Source of the DNA: Pseudomonadales bacterium
GTDB lineage: Bacteria; Pseudomonadota; Gammaproteobacteria; Pseudomonadales; Azotimanducaceae
Direction: 5' to 3'
NCBI GenBank assembly: GCA_028281885.1
Contig: JANQJA010000008.1
Coordinates: 124,001-188,000 of the forward strand
DNA: 64,000 nt
Made by a program: the position numbers and the translations under genes. The notes beneath the pieces were generated by a model that was not told the DNA's origin, did no database searches, and saw only the letters and a program-made list of their open reading frames with translations. Below are positions 19,354-28,605 of this stretch, one piece after another; the stretch's first letter is position 1; each line of letters opens with the position of its first letter.

Positions 19354-20283
19354 TCAGGTCACCGGCGTGGACCACTCCGGATGCTCGGCCCGCTTGCCAA
19401 GAACCTGATCGAAGTACATCTTTTGCAGCTTCTGGGTCAATGGGCCGCGACCACCGCAGCCAATTCGACGACCATCGAGTTCCCGAATGGGCAATACCTC
19501 TGCCGCAGTACCCGTGAAGAACGCTTCATCAGCGACATAGACCTCATCGCGGGTAATCCGGCGCTCGGTGACGGACAGGCCCAGTTCCTCTGCAAAATCG
19601 AATATCGTCTGTCGCGTGATGCCTTCCAGACAGGAAGTCAACTCTGGCGTAATCAGCTTGCCCTTCTCCACCAGGAAGATATTCTCGCCACTACCTTCAG
19701 CCACATAGCCTTCGTTATCCAGCAGCAGCGCTTCATCGCAACCACTGTCCAGGGCTTCCCGCAGTGCCAGCATCGAATTGATGTAGTTGCCGTTCGCCTT
19801 GGCCTTGCACATCGTGATGTTGACGTGATGACGGGTGTAGGACGACGTACGGACACGGATACCCTGATCGATGGCTTCCGGTGACATATAAGAAGGCCAC
19901 TCCCAGGCAGCAATCATGCAATGGGGTTTCAGGCCTTCCGCCCGCAAACCCATTCCTTCGGATCCATAGAAGCACATGGGTCTCAGATAAGCGTGGTCAA
20001 GTCCATTCTCACGGACCACCCGCTTCTGTGCCTCGTTGATCTCCTGCTTGGAAAACGGAATTTCAAAATTCAGGATATGGGCGGAACGGAACAGGCGGTC
20101 GGTATGATCCTGAAGTCGAAAGATCATCGGCCCCCGGTCGGTAGCATAGGCGCGTACACCTTCGAACACGCCCAGACCATAGTGCAGCGTGTGCGTCAGC
20201 ACATGAATCTTGGCATCACGCCAGGGCACCAGTTCGCCATCGAACCAGATGACGCCATCCCTATCTGCCAATGTCGCTGACAT
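19354..20283 (-). CDS. ilvE: Branched-chain amino acid aminotransferase
   Basis: A 309-residue fold-type IV PLP aminotransferase that makes Val, Leu and Ile from the keto acids. The PLP lysine is in KAKANGNYINSML; the phosphate/substrate motifs include HTLHYGLGVFEGVRAY and EGSGENIFLV. The length is typical. It lies between glnE (60 bases upstream) and waaF (1 base downstream), so it likely shares a message with the LPS genes. No leader peptide or attenuator is seen in the 60-base gap. Confidence 0.94.
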   Translation of the reverse strand: MSATLADRDGVIWFDGELVPWRDAKIHVLTHTLHYGLGVFEGVRAYATDRGPMIFRLQDHTDRLFRSAHILNFEIPFSKQEINEAQKRVVRENGLDHAYLRPMCFYGSEGMGLRAEGLKPHCMIAAWEWPSYMSPEAIDQGIRVRTSSYTRHHVNITMCKAKANGNYINSMLALREALDSGCDEALLLDNEGYVAEGSGENIFLVEKGKLITPELTSCLEGITRQTIFDFAEELGLSVTERRITRDEVYVADEAFFTGTAAEVLPIRELDGRRIGCGGRGPLTQKLQKMYFDQVLGKRAEHPEWSTPVT

Positions 20284-20343
20284 CTCAAGACTCCCCCACT
20301 TCCCAAAAGCCGCCTATTCTACACCCAGAACCGCCCGGCCGGA

Positions 20344-23226
20344 CTAGTTCGGCGCCGCGACCATGTGACGGGTCCAGATCTCAACCACGTCCTGGCGGTA
20401 CTGGTTCAGCTGTTCATAGGACGTCATTTCGCCGCCGAGGGAGCGATAGTGAACAGCAGAGCGATAGGCAATATAGGCTCTCTGCAGCAGGCTTACCTCC
20501 GCCTCACTGTAAAGCCCGGCTTCACGAAGGTCGTCGAGGATACGCATCTTGTCCGTCCAGCGGGTGAGTTCCGGCCGATCGTGAGATTCTGCCAGTACGG
20601 CAAACTGCACCATGAACTCAATATCGACAATCGCACCCGCCCCCAGTTTCAAATCGAAGCCAGAGAGCATCACTGCATCTCCCGGTGCGGCCGGCTCAGA
20701 CGCGGTCGGCCCAGACGCGGTCGGCCCAGGCGTGGCCTCCAGTTGCGCCTGCATCCGAGCCCGCATCGACACCACATCCTGCAGCAGCGCTGTTTTATCC
20801 CTGCGGCGGGTCAGCACCTCCCGGCGAATCGACTCGAAACGGGTACGCAGCATGGCATCACCGGCAATAAAACGGGCCCTGACCAACGCCTGGTGCTCCC
20901 ATGTCCAGGCTTCTTCATCGAGGTACTTTTCATAGGCCGCAAGGCTGGTGACGATCGGGCCCGCATTGCCCCGGGGCCTGAGTCGAAGATCGATTTCGTA
21001 GAGCAGACCCAGCCGGGTCAGGCTTGTCAGGATATGCACAATGCGCTGGCCAAGCCTGATGTAAAAGGTTGCGTTATCGACAGACTTCTCGCCGTCAGTC
21101 ACGCCCTGACGATCAGCCTCGTAGAGGAACACCAGGTCCAGGTCCGATCCGTAGCCAAGTTCGATGCCGCCCAGCTTGCCATATGCCACCACCGCGAAAC
21201 CGTTATCGACCTTGTTGCCGTCCACGTCGCAGGGCGACCCATGCCGATCGGTCAGGTACGCCCAGGCGAGTTCAAACGCGCGATTGATCACCAGCTCCGC
21301 AATGTCGGTCAACGCATCGGATGCCTTCATGATGGGCAGCAATTCCAATAGCTCGAAGGCAGCCACCTTGAGTACTGCACCATTCTTGAACTGGCGCAGG
21401 CTGTCCATCTGCGCCTCAAGGTCAAGCAGATCAAGACTGTGACAAAGCTGACGCAATTCCTCCTGTAGTCGGTCCCGCTCAAACCCTTGTTCCTCGGTTA
21501 CTCGATCCGTCAATTCGTACAACAGGATCGGCAGGCTGCTGAGACGTTCGGCGAACCAGGGGCTCATGGCACTCAGATGCACCACACGCTTCAGCGCATC
21601 CAGGTTTTCCAGCAGGAAAGCAACGTAGGTTGATCGGCGGGCAATCTCTTCGATAATCAAGAGCAACCGCTGCAGTGTCAGATCAGGCTGCTGTTCCCTT
21701 GCCACCAGACCCAGCAACGAGGGCATCAGCCGGCTAATTCTATCCAGGCCAATCTCGTGGACATCGTCCTGCTCAAGGCGCCGAGCGAACGACACCAGAT
21801 CCGCAGCAACCTGCTCCGGTCGCTCGAAACCTGACGATTCAAGCATCGATATCGAGTGCTGACTGTCAGGCGACTGCCAGACTGAGATCCACTGACGATC
21901 GCTCGCGGCCTGACTTGCGTGCTCGGCACTGTTCGCACCCATAAACGCCGCAAACAGCTGCGCCACACCCGCGCGATGCCGGGCCAGCGCTTCCCGGTAG
22001 GATGAGTAATGTTCAAACCCCATCGCATCTGCCAGTCGCTCTCTCGATAGTGCCTGCTGTGGCAACTGTTGGGTCTGACGGTCAGATTCGGCCTGGATGG
22101 CATGTTCGCTGTCACGCAGAAAACGGTAAGCCTGCTCCAGTCGGTTGGCATCATCCGCCTCAAGCAGGCCATCTGTCACCAGTAACGGGAGCACACGCAG
22201 AAGACTTCGTTCTCGAAGATGCGGCGCCGTGCCACCCCAGACCAGCTGATAGGCCTGTACCACGAATTCCACTTCCCGGATTCCTCCGTGCCCCAGCTTG
22301 AGATCGTCCGCCAACCCTTTGACATCAACCTCATAGTTGATCAATCGCTTCATCTCGCGCAACGACTCGATAGCGCCAAAATCCAGGTGGCGGCGATACA
22401 CGAATGGCGTCAGCCAGCTCAGGAAACGCTGACCAAGCTCCTTGTTTCCGGCACAGGGACGCGCCTTGATAAAAGCGTACCGTTCCCATTCCCTACCCTG
22501 TTCCAGGTAGTACTTCTCCATGGCAGCCAACGGCAGGATCAATGCACCGCTATCACCATAGGGTCTGAGCCTCATGTCGACTCGAAACACAAAGCCTTCA
22601 TCCGTTGGCTTGTCCAACGAGGCAATCACGGCGCGTGAAAGTCGGGTGAAAAATTCAGCATTCGACAGGGACCGGTTTCCTGAGACCTCGCCGCCTTCCT
22701 CAAACAGGAAAACCAGATCGATATCAGAGGAAAGGTTCAGTTCATTCGCACCCAGTTTCCCCAGCGCCAGCACCGACATCTCTTGCACCTTTCCCGACGG
22801 GCCCATCGGCGTGCCCAGGAGATCAGTGAGATGCTCAAAATGAACGGTGACGGCAATATCCGTAAGCTGGTCGGCCAGGGAGGAAAGATCGCGCGTGGTT
22901 TCTTCGAGGTCAGCCAATCCAACCAGATCACGATAGATGATTCGAATCATCTCACGGCTACGCACGCCTCGTAGCCAGGAATCCAACTGGTCGATGTCGA
23001 TACTGTCATGGGGCGGCATTGTCGGCCCCACCGGGTAACGGCCCACCATATCGCCGGAGGCAAACAGGGCAAGCAACTCTTCGGGGTATTGCCGAACAAA
23101 CCGGGCAAAATAGTCACTCAGACTGGCAACTCGCGTCAACGCTTCATGATCTGACGAGGTTAATGAGGGGAAAGATTTAATGACCTCGGCGAGGAGATCT
23201 GCTCTCAGTTGTTCGAGTTCTGACAC
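20344..23226 (-). CDS. glnE: Glutamine synthetase adenylyltransferase/deadenylase
   Basis: A 960-residue bifunctional enzyme that adds and removes AMP on glutamine synthetase in response to PII and glutamine. Both nucleotidyltransferase domains are present: GSDxD motifs LSSDIDLVFLFEEGGEV (N half, deadenylation) and YGSDLDLVFLYEADRQG (C half, adenylation). A Pro/Ala/Ser-rich linker made of short tandem repeats interrupts the C-terminal domain just before KLGAGAIVDIEFMVQF (see 20687-20731). The start is a GTG at 23226, 6 bases after the GspE-like gene. Length agrees with the family (about 950). Confidence 0.94.
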   Translation of the reverse strand: MSELEQLRADLLAEVIKSFPSLTSSDHEALTRVASLSDYFARFVRQYPEELLALFASGDMVGRYPVGPTMPPHDSIDIDQLDSWLRGVRSREMIRIIYRDLVGLADLEETTRDLSSLADQLTDIAVTVHFEHLTDLLGTPMGPSGKVQEMSVLALGKLGANELNLSSDIDLVFLFEEGGEVSGNRSLSNAEFFTRLSRAVIASLDKPTDEGFVFRVDMRLRPYGDSGALILPLAAMEKYYLEQGREWERYAFIKARPCAGNKELGQRFLSWLTPFVYRRHLDFGAIESLREMKRLINYEVDVKGLADDLKLGHGGIREVEFVVQAYQLVWGGTAPHLRERSLLRVLPLLVTDGLLEADDANRLEQAYRFLRDSEHAIQAESDRQTQQLPQQALSRERLADAMGFEHYSSYREALARHRAGVAQLFAAFMGANSAEHASQAASDRQWISVWQSPDSQHSISMLESSGFERPEQVAADLVSFARRLEQDDVHEIGLDRISRLMPSLLGLVAREQQPDLTLQRLLLIIEEIARRSTYVAFLLENLDALKRVVHLSAMSPWFAERLSSLPILLYELTDRVTEEQGFERDRLQEELRQLCHSLDLLDLEAQMDSLRQFKNGAVLKVAAFELLELLPIMKASDALTDIAELVINRAFELAWAYLTDRHGSPCDVDGNKVDNGFAVVAYGKLGGIELGYGSDLDLVFLYEADRQGVTDGEKSVDNATFYIRLGQRIVHILTSLTRLGLLYEIDLRLRPRGNAGPIVTSLAAYEKYLDEEAWTWEHQALVRARFIAGDAMLRTRFESIRREVLTRRRDKTALLQDVVSMRARMQAQLEATPGPTASGPTASEPAAPGDAVMLSGFDLKLGAGAIVDIEFMVQFAVLAESHDRPELTRWTDKMRILDDLREAGLYSEAEVSLLQRAYIAYRSAVHYRSLGGEMTSYEQLNQYRQDVVEIWTRHMVAAPN
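20687..20731. repeat. Three 15-base tandem units inside glnE
   Basis: The units GCGGCCGGCTCAGAC, GCGGTCGGCCCAGAC and GCGGTCGGCCCAGGC lie head to tail and in frame. They encode GPTAS-GPTAS-EPAAP on the minus strand, a flexible linker within the C-terminal adenylyltransferase domain. Confidence 0.8.
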
Positions 23227-23232
23227 TCTCGG

Positions 23233-25017
23233 TTATTCAGCACCTGACGCGGGTGCAACGCGGGCCACTTCATCAATGGTCGTTCGCCCCGCCGCGACCT
23301 TGAGGGCGCCTGCCAGTCGCAGGGTTTTCATCCCTTCCTTCATACCTGCCATCCTGATCCGACCAATATCGACCGACTCATTCAGAATCGCCTTGATACC
23401 GTCAGTCATCGGCAGCACTTCATAGATACCTTCTCTTCCCATAAAGCCTGTCTCTCGACATTCCAGGCAGCCTACCGTGTGGTACATCTGTTTCGGTATG
23501 GTCATTTTCCAGGGCGTCGTCAGCATCTTCCAGCCGTCCTCAAGCACCTCGCCCTTGGCCTTGCAATTGGAGCACAGCGTACGGACCAGACGCTGCGCCA
23601 TGATGCCCAACACCGTGGCCTTGATCAGGTAGGGCGGCACACCCAGTTCCAACAGTCGGGTGATTGCAGACGGTGCGTCATTGGTATGCAGCGTGGAGAT
23701 CACCAGGTGGCCCGTCAGCGCAGCCTGAATCGCCATCTCGGCCGTCTCAAGATCGCGAATCTCACCCACCATGATGATGTCCGGGTCCTGTCGCAGCAGC
23801 GCGCGAACGCCTTCGGCAAAACTGAGCTGGATATTGTGCTGAACCTGCATCTGGTTGAAAGCAGGCTCCACCATCTCAATCGGATCTTCAATGGTGCAGA
23901 CATTCACCTCCGGCGTAGCGAGGTGCTTCAGACTGGAATACAGCGTGGTAGTCTTGCCTGATCCTGTCGGACCCGTGACCAACACAATTCCGTTCGGGTT
24001 CTGCACCATGTTTTCCCAGCGTTCATAGTCCTGGTCCGCCAATCCAAGCTGGGCAAATGTCTTCAGCAGAATGTCCGGATCAAAGATCCGCATGACCATC
24101 TTCTCACCAAATGCCGTGGGCAGGGTGGACAGTCGCAGTTCTACCTCATGCCCATCTGTACTCTTGGTTTTCAGGCGACCGTCCTGCGGTCGACGCTTCT
24201 CCGCTACGTCCATTCTGCCGAGCGTCTTGAGACGACTGGTCACGGCGGTCATCACCGCCGCGGGTAATTCATAGACCAGGTGCAGGACGCCGTCGATTCG
24301 GAACCGGACCCGACCCTTCTCCCGACGCGGCTCCAGATGAATATCACTCGCCCGCTGGGTGAAGGCATAGTGCAGCAGCCAGTCAACGATATTGACGACA
24401 TGCGCGTCGTTGGCCTCCATGGAATCCATCTGCCCCAGTTCGAGCATGGATTCCAGGTTGCCCAGGTTGTTCGCGGTATGGCCAAGCGCCTGCGCCTTAC
24501 TGACGGACCGCGCCATCTGATAGAACTCCATCGTGTAACGACGGATATCCGCAGGATTGGAGATGACACGAGTCAAGACCTTGCCCGGCTGCGACTGCAT
24601 GATGGTCGTTTCCCACGCGTGAACGTAGGGCTGCCCGCTGGTAATCACCACCTCTTCATCATTCACTTCCAGCGCCAGGATCTGGTGCCGCTTGGCAAAT
24701 TCGTGTGACATCACCCGCGTGACAATCTGGGCATCAATCTTGAGTGGGTCGATTCGGTGATAGGGTTGCTTGGCCTGTTCGCACAACCAAAGGGTCAGCA
24801 CTTCAAGTGACAGGACCTGGCCGGTCTTCTGGTCGGTCACTTCCTGTTCGGCAATCAGTTCGAGCGGATTCCAGTCAAGCTGGTCCTTGCGACGTGTCTT
24901 GAGACTGAGTTCATCCGCATCAGCGGTGGACAGACGCTGATCCGCCACCAAATCGTTGAGTAGCGTGCGAAGATTCAGCGTGATGTCTGGCTTGGGCGCG
25001 CTTTCCTGAACGCTCAT
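23233..25017 (-). CDS. Orphan GspE/PulE-type secretion ATPase
   Basis: A 594-residue secretion ATPase from the ATG at 25017, which has GGAGG 6 bases upstream; an earlier in-frame start at 25047 is less likely. It has an N1E/MshEN-like N terminus, the Walker A motif GPTGSGKTTT, the Asp box TIEDPIEM, Walker B (DPDIIMVGEIRD), the His box (LISTLHTND-type VISTLHTNDAP) and a C-terminal zinc tetracysteine (CSNCK...CLECRETG). This is the PilB/GspE architecture. No other type II secretion or pilus assembly gene is adjacent; Pseudomonas has a similar lone ATPase near argE, as I recall. Which machine it drives is unknown. Confidence 0.85.
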   Translation of the reverse strand: MSVQESAPKPDITLNLRTLLNDLVADQRLSTADADELSLKTRRKDQLDWNPLELIAEQEVTDQKTGQVLSLEVLTLWLCEQAKQPYHRIDPLKIDAQIVTRVMSHEFAKRHQILALEVNDEEVVITSGQPYVHAWETTIMQSQPGKVLTRVISNPADIRRYTMEFYQMARSVSKAQALGHTANNLGNLESMLELGQMDSMEANDAHVVNIVDWLLHYAFTQRASDIHLEPRREKGRVRFRIDGVLHLVYELPAAVMTAVTSRLKTLGRMDVAEKRRPQDGRLKTKSTDGHEVELRLSTLPTAFGEKMVMRIFDPDILLKTFAQLGLADQDYERWENMVQNPNGIVLVTGPTGSGKTTTLYSSLKHLATPEVNVCTIEDPIEMVEPAFNQMQVQHNIQLSFAEGVRALLRQDPDIIMVGEIRDLETAEMAIQAALTGHLVISTLHTNDAPSAITRLLELGVPPYLIKATVLGIMAQRLVRTLCSNCKAKGEVLEDGWKMLTTPWKMTIPKQMYHTVGCLECRETGFMGREGIYEVLPMTDGIKAILNESVDIGRIRMAGMKEGMKTLRLAGALKVAAGRTTIDEVARVAPASGAE

Positions 25018-25093
25018 AACCGCCTCCGTGGATAATTCGCGCGTCACCAGCTTACACTGTTTTCTACGCGTTTTCGCTGCTCCCGAGGCTTGC

Positions 25094-25099
25094 TACACT
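25094..25099 (+). promoter_or_regulatory. Putative extended -10 for argE-argA
   Basis: TGC-TACACT forms an extended -10 (TACACT at 25094-25099) 23 bases before the argE ATG. No clear -35 is seen. Confidence 0.35.
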
Positions 25100-25121
25100 G
25101 GCGATTCCCGGAGAACAGTCA

Positions 25122-26273
25122 ATGGCATCAACCCCACCGCTCAAAGAAATGGTCGCACAACTCATCGCGACACCGTCTGTCAGTAGCACGCTACCGCAGT
25201 TCGACTTGAGCAATGCTGACCTGGTTCACATGCTGGCAAACTGGCTGGAACCACTCGGTTTCGACATCGCAATTCACGACATCGATGGCCATCCGGGCAA
25301 GAAGAACCTGATCGCCACGCGGGGCAAGGGAAGCGGCGGCCTGGTCTTGTCCGGGCATACCGATACCGTGCCCCTGGACGAGCCGCTCTGGCACAGCGAT
25401 CCGTTCACACTAACCGAGCGGGATAATCGCTGGTACGGGCTCGGCACCTGCGACATGAAGGGATTTTTCGCCATTGCCATCGCAGCGGTTCAACAGTTTG
25501 AAAAACAGGCGTTTCATCGACCGCTCACGATTCTTGCCACCGCTGATGAAGAATCCTCGATGAGCGGGGCCCGTGCACTCGCCGCGGCCGATGTCTGTGG
25601 CGCCCGCTTCGCCCTGATCGGCGAGCCCACTTCTCTCACACCAATTCGGCAGCACAAGGGCATCATGATGCTCTCCCTGACCATCAAGGGCAGTTCAGGA
25701 CATTCATCCAATCCCGAACTGGGACGTAGCGCACTGGACGCAACCGGCATTGTCATCGCCGAACTACACCGTTATCGGGACGAACTGAAACGTCGTTTCA
25801 CCAACCTGGATTTCGAGGTGAGCTATCCGACATTGAATCTGGGGTGTATTCACGGCGGCGATAATCCCAATCGGATCTGTGATCATGTCGTCCTTGCCTT
25901 CGATGTTCGCGCCCTGCCAGGTATGGAAAGCGAACTTGTCTATTCCGAGCTGGGCGAACGCCTCAGACCAGTTGTCGAGTCCGCCGGCCTCACCATGACG
26001 CTGGAATTGAACCATCCACCGGTCCCTGCTTTTAAAACCAGCGGCGATGAGTTGCTGGGCGTGATACAGGAGCTCACCGGTGCCTCCCCGAAATCGGCGG
26101 CGTTTGCGACAGAAGCGCCATTTCTGTCCGCCCTGGGCATGGAAACGGTGGTCATGGGGCCAGGTTCCATCGACCAGGCACACCAACCTAACGAATATGT
26201 TTCGCTCGACCAACTTGACCCTTCTATTGCTATAATCCGCGCCCTTGTTCACCGGTACTGCGTACAGAAATGA
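25122..26273 (+). CDS. argE: Acetylornithine deacetylase
   Basis: A 383-residue M20-family zinc hydrolase that releases ornithine from N-acetylornithine. Metal and catalytic motifs are visible: LSGHTDTVP (His and Asp), WYGLGTCDMKGFFA (bridging Asp), ATADEESSMSG (general base Glu) and a late HQPNEYV His ligand. The start at 25122 has GGAGAACAGTCA upstream. It overlaps argA by 4 bases, so the first and fifth steps of arginine synthesis are encoded together. It belongs to the linear (ArgE) route. Confidence 0.93.
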   Translation: MASTPPLKEMVAQLIATPSVSSTLPQFDLSNADLVHMLANWLEPLGFDIAIHDIDGHPGKKNLIATRGKGSGGLVLSGHTDTVPLDEPLWHSDPFTLTERDNRWYGLGTCDMKGFFAIAIAAVQQFEKQAFHRPLTILATADEESSMSGARALAAADVCGARFALIGEPTSLTPIRQHKGIMMLSLTIKGSSGHSSNPELGRSALDATGIVIAELHRYRDELKRRFTNLDFEVSYPTLNLGCIHGGDNPNRICDHVVLAFDVRALPGMESELVYSELGERLRPVVESAGLTMTLELNHPPVPAFKTSGDELLGVIQELTGASPKSAAFATEAPFLSALGMETVVMGPGSIDQAHQPNEYVSLDQLDPSIAIIRALVHRYCVQK

Positions 26274-27568
26274 GCGAAACTCAGCTATACGTCAAATGGT
26301 TCAGGGATTCGTCTCCATACATCAATGCTCACAGGGGAAAGACTTTCGTCCTCTACCTAAGCGGAGAAACACTGGAGCGCGAAAACTTCCCCAATGTCAT
26401 TGGCGACATCGTTCTGCTCAATAGCCTCGGCGTCAAACTTGTCGTCGTGCACGGCGCTGCGCCACAAATAAATCGTCAGTTGAATAACGCCGGCATCACG
26501 AGTCAGTTCGAGAACGGCATTCGAATAACGTCCGAAAAAATTTTGCCGCTGGTACAGGAATCGGTCGGGCGCATACGAACGGAAATCGAATCCAAGCTCA
26601 GCATGGGCCTGGTCAACTCACCGCAACATGGTTCAGACGTGGTGATTACATCCGGCAATTTCCTGCGAGCGAAACCATTCGGCGTCCGCAAAGGCATCGA
26701 TTTTGAACATACCGGCGAAGTCAGGCGCGTGAATGTCGAGGCAATTAACCAACAGCTCTCTGCAGGCGCCATGGTATTGGTCTCACCTCTCGGCTATTCG
26801 CCCGCCGGAGAAATCTTCAATATCAACTCACTGGACGTGGCCGGCGAAGTCGCCATCGCGCTCAAGGCACACAAGCTGATCTTCCTCAGTGAGGCCGGGC
26901 CGGTCACAGCGGACGACGGCTCGATCATGAGCGAACTGCAGGTATCGGCCATCGACGATCGACAACTCGATCCACTGTCGCCGCTGGCACAGGCCAAGCG
27001 CGCCTGCCTCGAAGGCGTCACTCGATGTCATCTCATTAGCCATACGACTGACGGCGCACTACTGGAAGAGCTGTTTACCCGTGACGGCGCCGGCACCCAG
27101 GTCAGCCGCCAGAGTTACGAGCAGATTCGCCCGGCAATCGCAGATGACATTGCCGGGATCATCGAACTCATACAACCCCTCGAAGAAGAAGGCGTGCTCG
27201 TCAAACGACCCCGGGAACTGCTCGAATCAGAGATCAGAAAATTTACCGTCATCGAGCGCGACGGAATGATCATCAGTTGCGCGGCGCTGTATCCTTTCGG
27301 GGACCGAGGCGAGGTCGCCTGTCTCGTTACCCACCCTGACTACCGCAATGATGACCGCGGGGAAAGGCTACTACTGGCCATCGAACAACAGGCTGCCAGT
27401 CAGGGGCTCAGCGCGCTGTTCGCGCTCACAACGCATACGACGCACTGGTTTATCGAACATGGTTTCGAACCTATCGACATCGACAACCTGCCTCAGGAAA
27501 GACGCGAACTCTACAACTACCAGCGCAACTCGAAGATGCTGGAGAAAAAGCTCAGCCCTGGGAGCTAG
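26270..27568 (+). CDS. argA: N-acetylglutamate synthase
   Basis: A 432-residue ArgA with an N-terminal amino-acid-kinase-like domain (about 1-290; LYLSGETLE, VVVHGAAPQINRQL) that binds arginine for feedback inhibition. A C-terminal GNAT acetyltransferase domain follows (VACLVTHPDYRNDDRGERLL with the acetyl-CoA loop). It makes N-acetylglutamate from glutamate and acetyl-CoA. The start overlaps the argE stop (ATGA). Its TAG stop shares a CTAG with the TAG stop of hemE on the opposite strand. Confidence 0.95.
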   Translation: MSETQLYVKWFRDSSPYINAHRGKTFVLYLSGETLERENFPNVIGDIVLLNSLGVKLVVVHGAAPQINRQLNNAGITSQFENGIRITSEKILPLVQESVGRIRTEIESKLSMGLVNSPQHGSDVVITSGNFLRAKPFGVRKGIDFEHTGEVRRVNVEAINQQLSAGAMVLVSPLGYSPAGEIFNINSLDVAGEVAIALKAHKLIFLSEAGPVTADDGSIMSELQVSAIDDRQLDPLSPLAQAKRACLEGVTRCHLISHTTDGALLEELFTRDGAGTQVSRQSYEQIRPAIADDIAGIIELIQPLEEEGVLVKRPRELLESEIRKFTVIERDGMIISCAALYPFGDRGEVACLVTHPDYRNDDRGERLLLAIEQQAASQGLSALFALTTHTTHWFIEHGFEPIDIDNLPQERRELYNYQRNSKMLEKKLSPGS

Positions 27569-28605
27569 CCCGCCGAGCTGAACTCGTGCACGCAATCCAC
27601 GAGCGCCTTAACGTTATCGACCGGTGTTTCCGGAATAATGCCGTGTCCCAGATTGAAGATGTGACCGGGCCGACCATCTACTTCCGTAAGCAGGTTACGT
27701 GCTTTCGACTCCACCGACTCACGATCAGCACAAAGCACAATCGGATCAAGATTGCCCTGAACTGAAGTCACGCCTGTTCGATCCCAGGTTTCGACCAGCG
27801 GAGAACGCCAGTCCAGCGCCAGCACATCGCCCCCGGCCTCGGCCATCAGCGGTACAACGGCGGGGTTTCCGGTACCAAAGTGAATGACCGGCACTCGACC
27901 GGAGATCTCCTGCATCAGGCGGCGACTGTGCGGCATCACATATTCCCGGTAATCTTCCGGCGCAAGACAACCGACCCAGCTATCGAATAGCTGCACCGCC
28001 TGGACTCCGGCATCAATCTGGTAGTTCATGTAGTCGATGACCGCCGTTGTGATCTTTTCCATCAGACCGTGCCAGGCACCCGCATCGGCATACATCATCT
28101 GTTTGACGAACACATAGTTGCGGGAACCCTTGCCTTCGATGGCATAGGAAGCCAGCGTAAAGGGCGCACCGCCAAAACCGATCAAGGGGATATCCGCCGG
28201 AAGTTCGGCCCGGATCAGGCGAATCACCTCCGCGATGTAGGGCATGGTTTCCGCCGACGGCTGAATCCTGACTGCGTCAATATCGGCCGATGTGCGAACA
28301 GGATTGTCGATATTGGGACCAATACCCGGCAGGTAATCGAGTCGCAAACCCATGGGCTCAAGAATCGGCAGCAGGTCAGCAAACATGATCGCAGCATCGA
28401 CACCCAGAATTCGCTGGGCATCGCAGGTGACCTTTGCGGCAAGCTCTGGCGTCTTGAAAAAATCCAGCGACGGCGTCGAGCCCTTTACCTCGTGATACTC
28501 CTTCATATACCGACCCGCCTGGCGGTTCAGCCAGATCGGTGTGTAATCCGTCGGTTCTCCGCGGCAAGCCTTCAGAAAGGCTGAATCGTGTAGTAGATCC
28601 CCCAT
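27565..28605 (-). CDS. hemE: Uroporphyrinogen decarboxylase
   Basis: A 346-residue TIM-barrel enzyme of haem synthesis that converts uroporphyrinogen III to coproporphyrinogen III. The signature PIWLNRQAGRYM is at the N terminus and FADLLPILEPMG carries the conserved Asp. Length is typical. It follows fabV with a one-base overlap (TGATG). Its stop shares a CTAG with argA. Confidence 0.96.
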   Translation of the reverse strand: MGDLLHDSAFLKACRGEPTDYTPIWLNRQAGRYMKEYHEVKGSTPSLDFFKTPELAAKVTCDAQRILGVDAAIMFADLLPILEPMGLRLDYLPGIGPNIDNPVRTSADIDAVRIQPSAETMPYIAEVIRLIRAELPADIPLIGFGGAPFTLASYAIEGKGSRNYVFVKQMMYADAGAWHGLMEKITTAVIDYMNYQIDAGVQAVQLFDSWVGCLAPEDYREYVMPHSRRLMQEISGRVPVIHFGTGNPAVVPLMAEAGGDVLALDWRSPLVETWDRTGVTSVQGNLDPIVLCADRESVESKARNLLTEVDGRPGHIFNLGHGIIPETPVDNVKALVDCVHEFSSAG

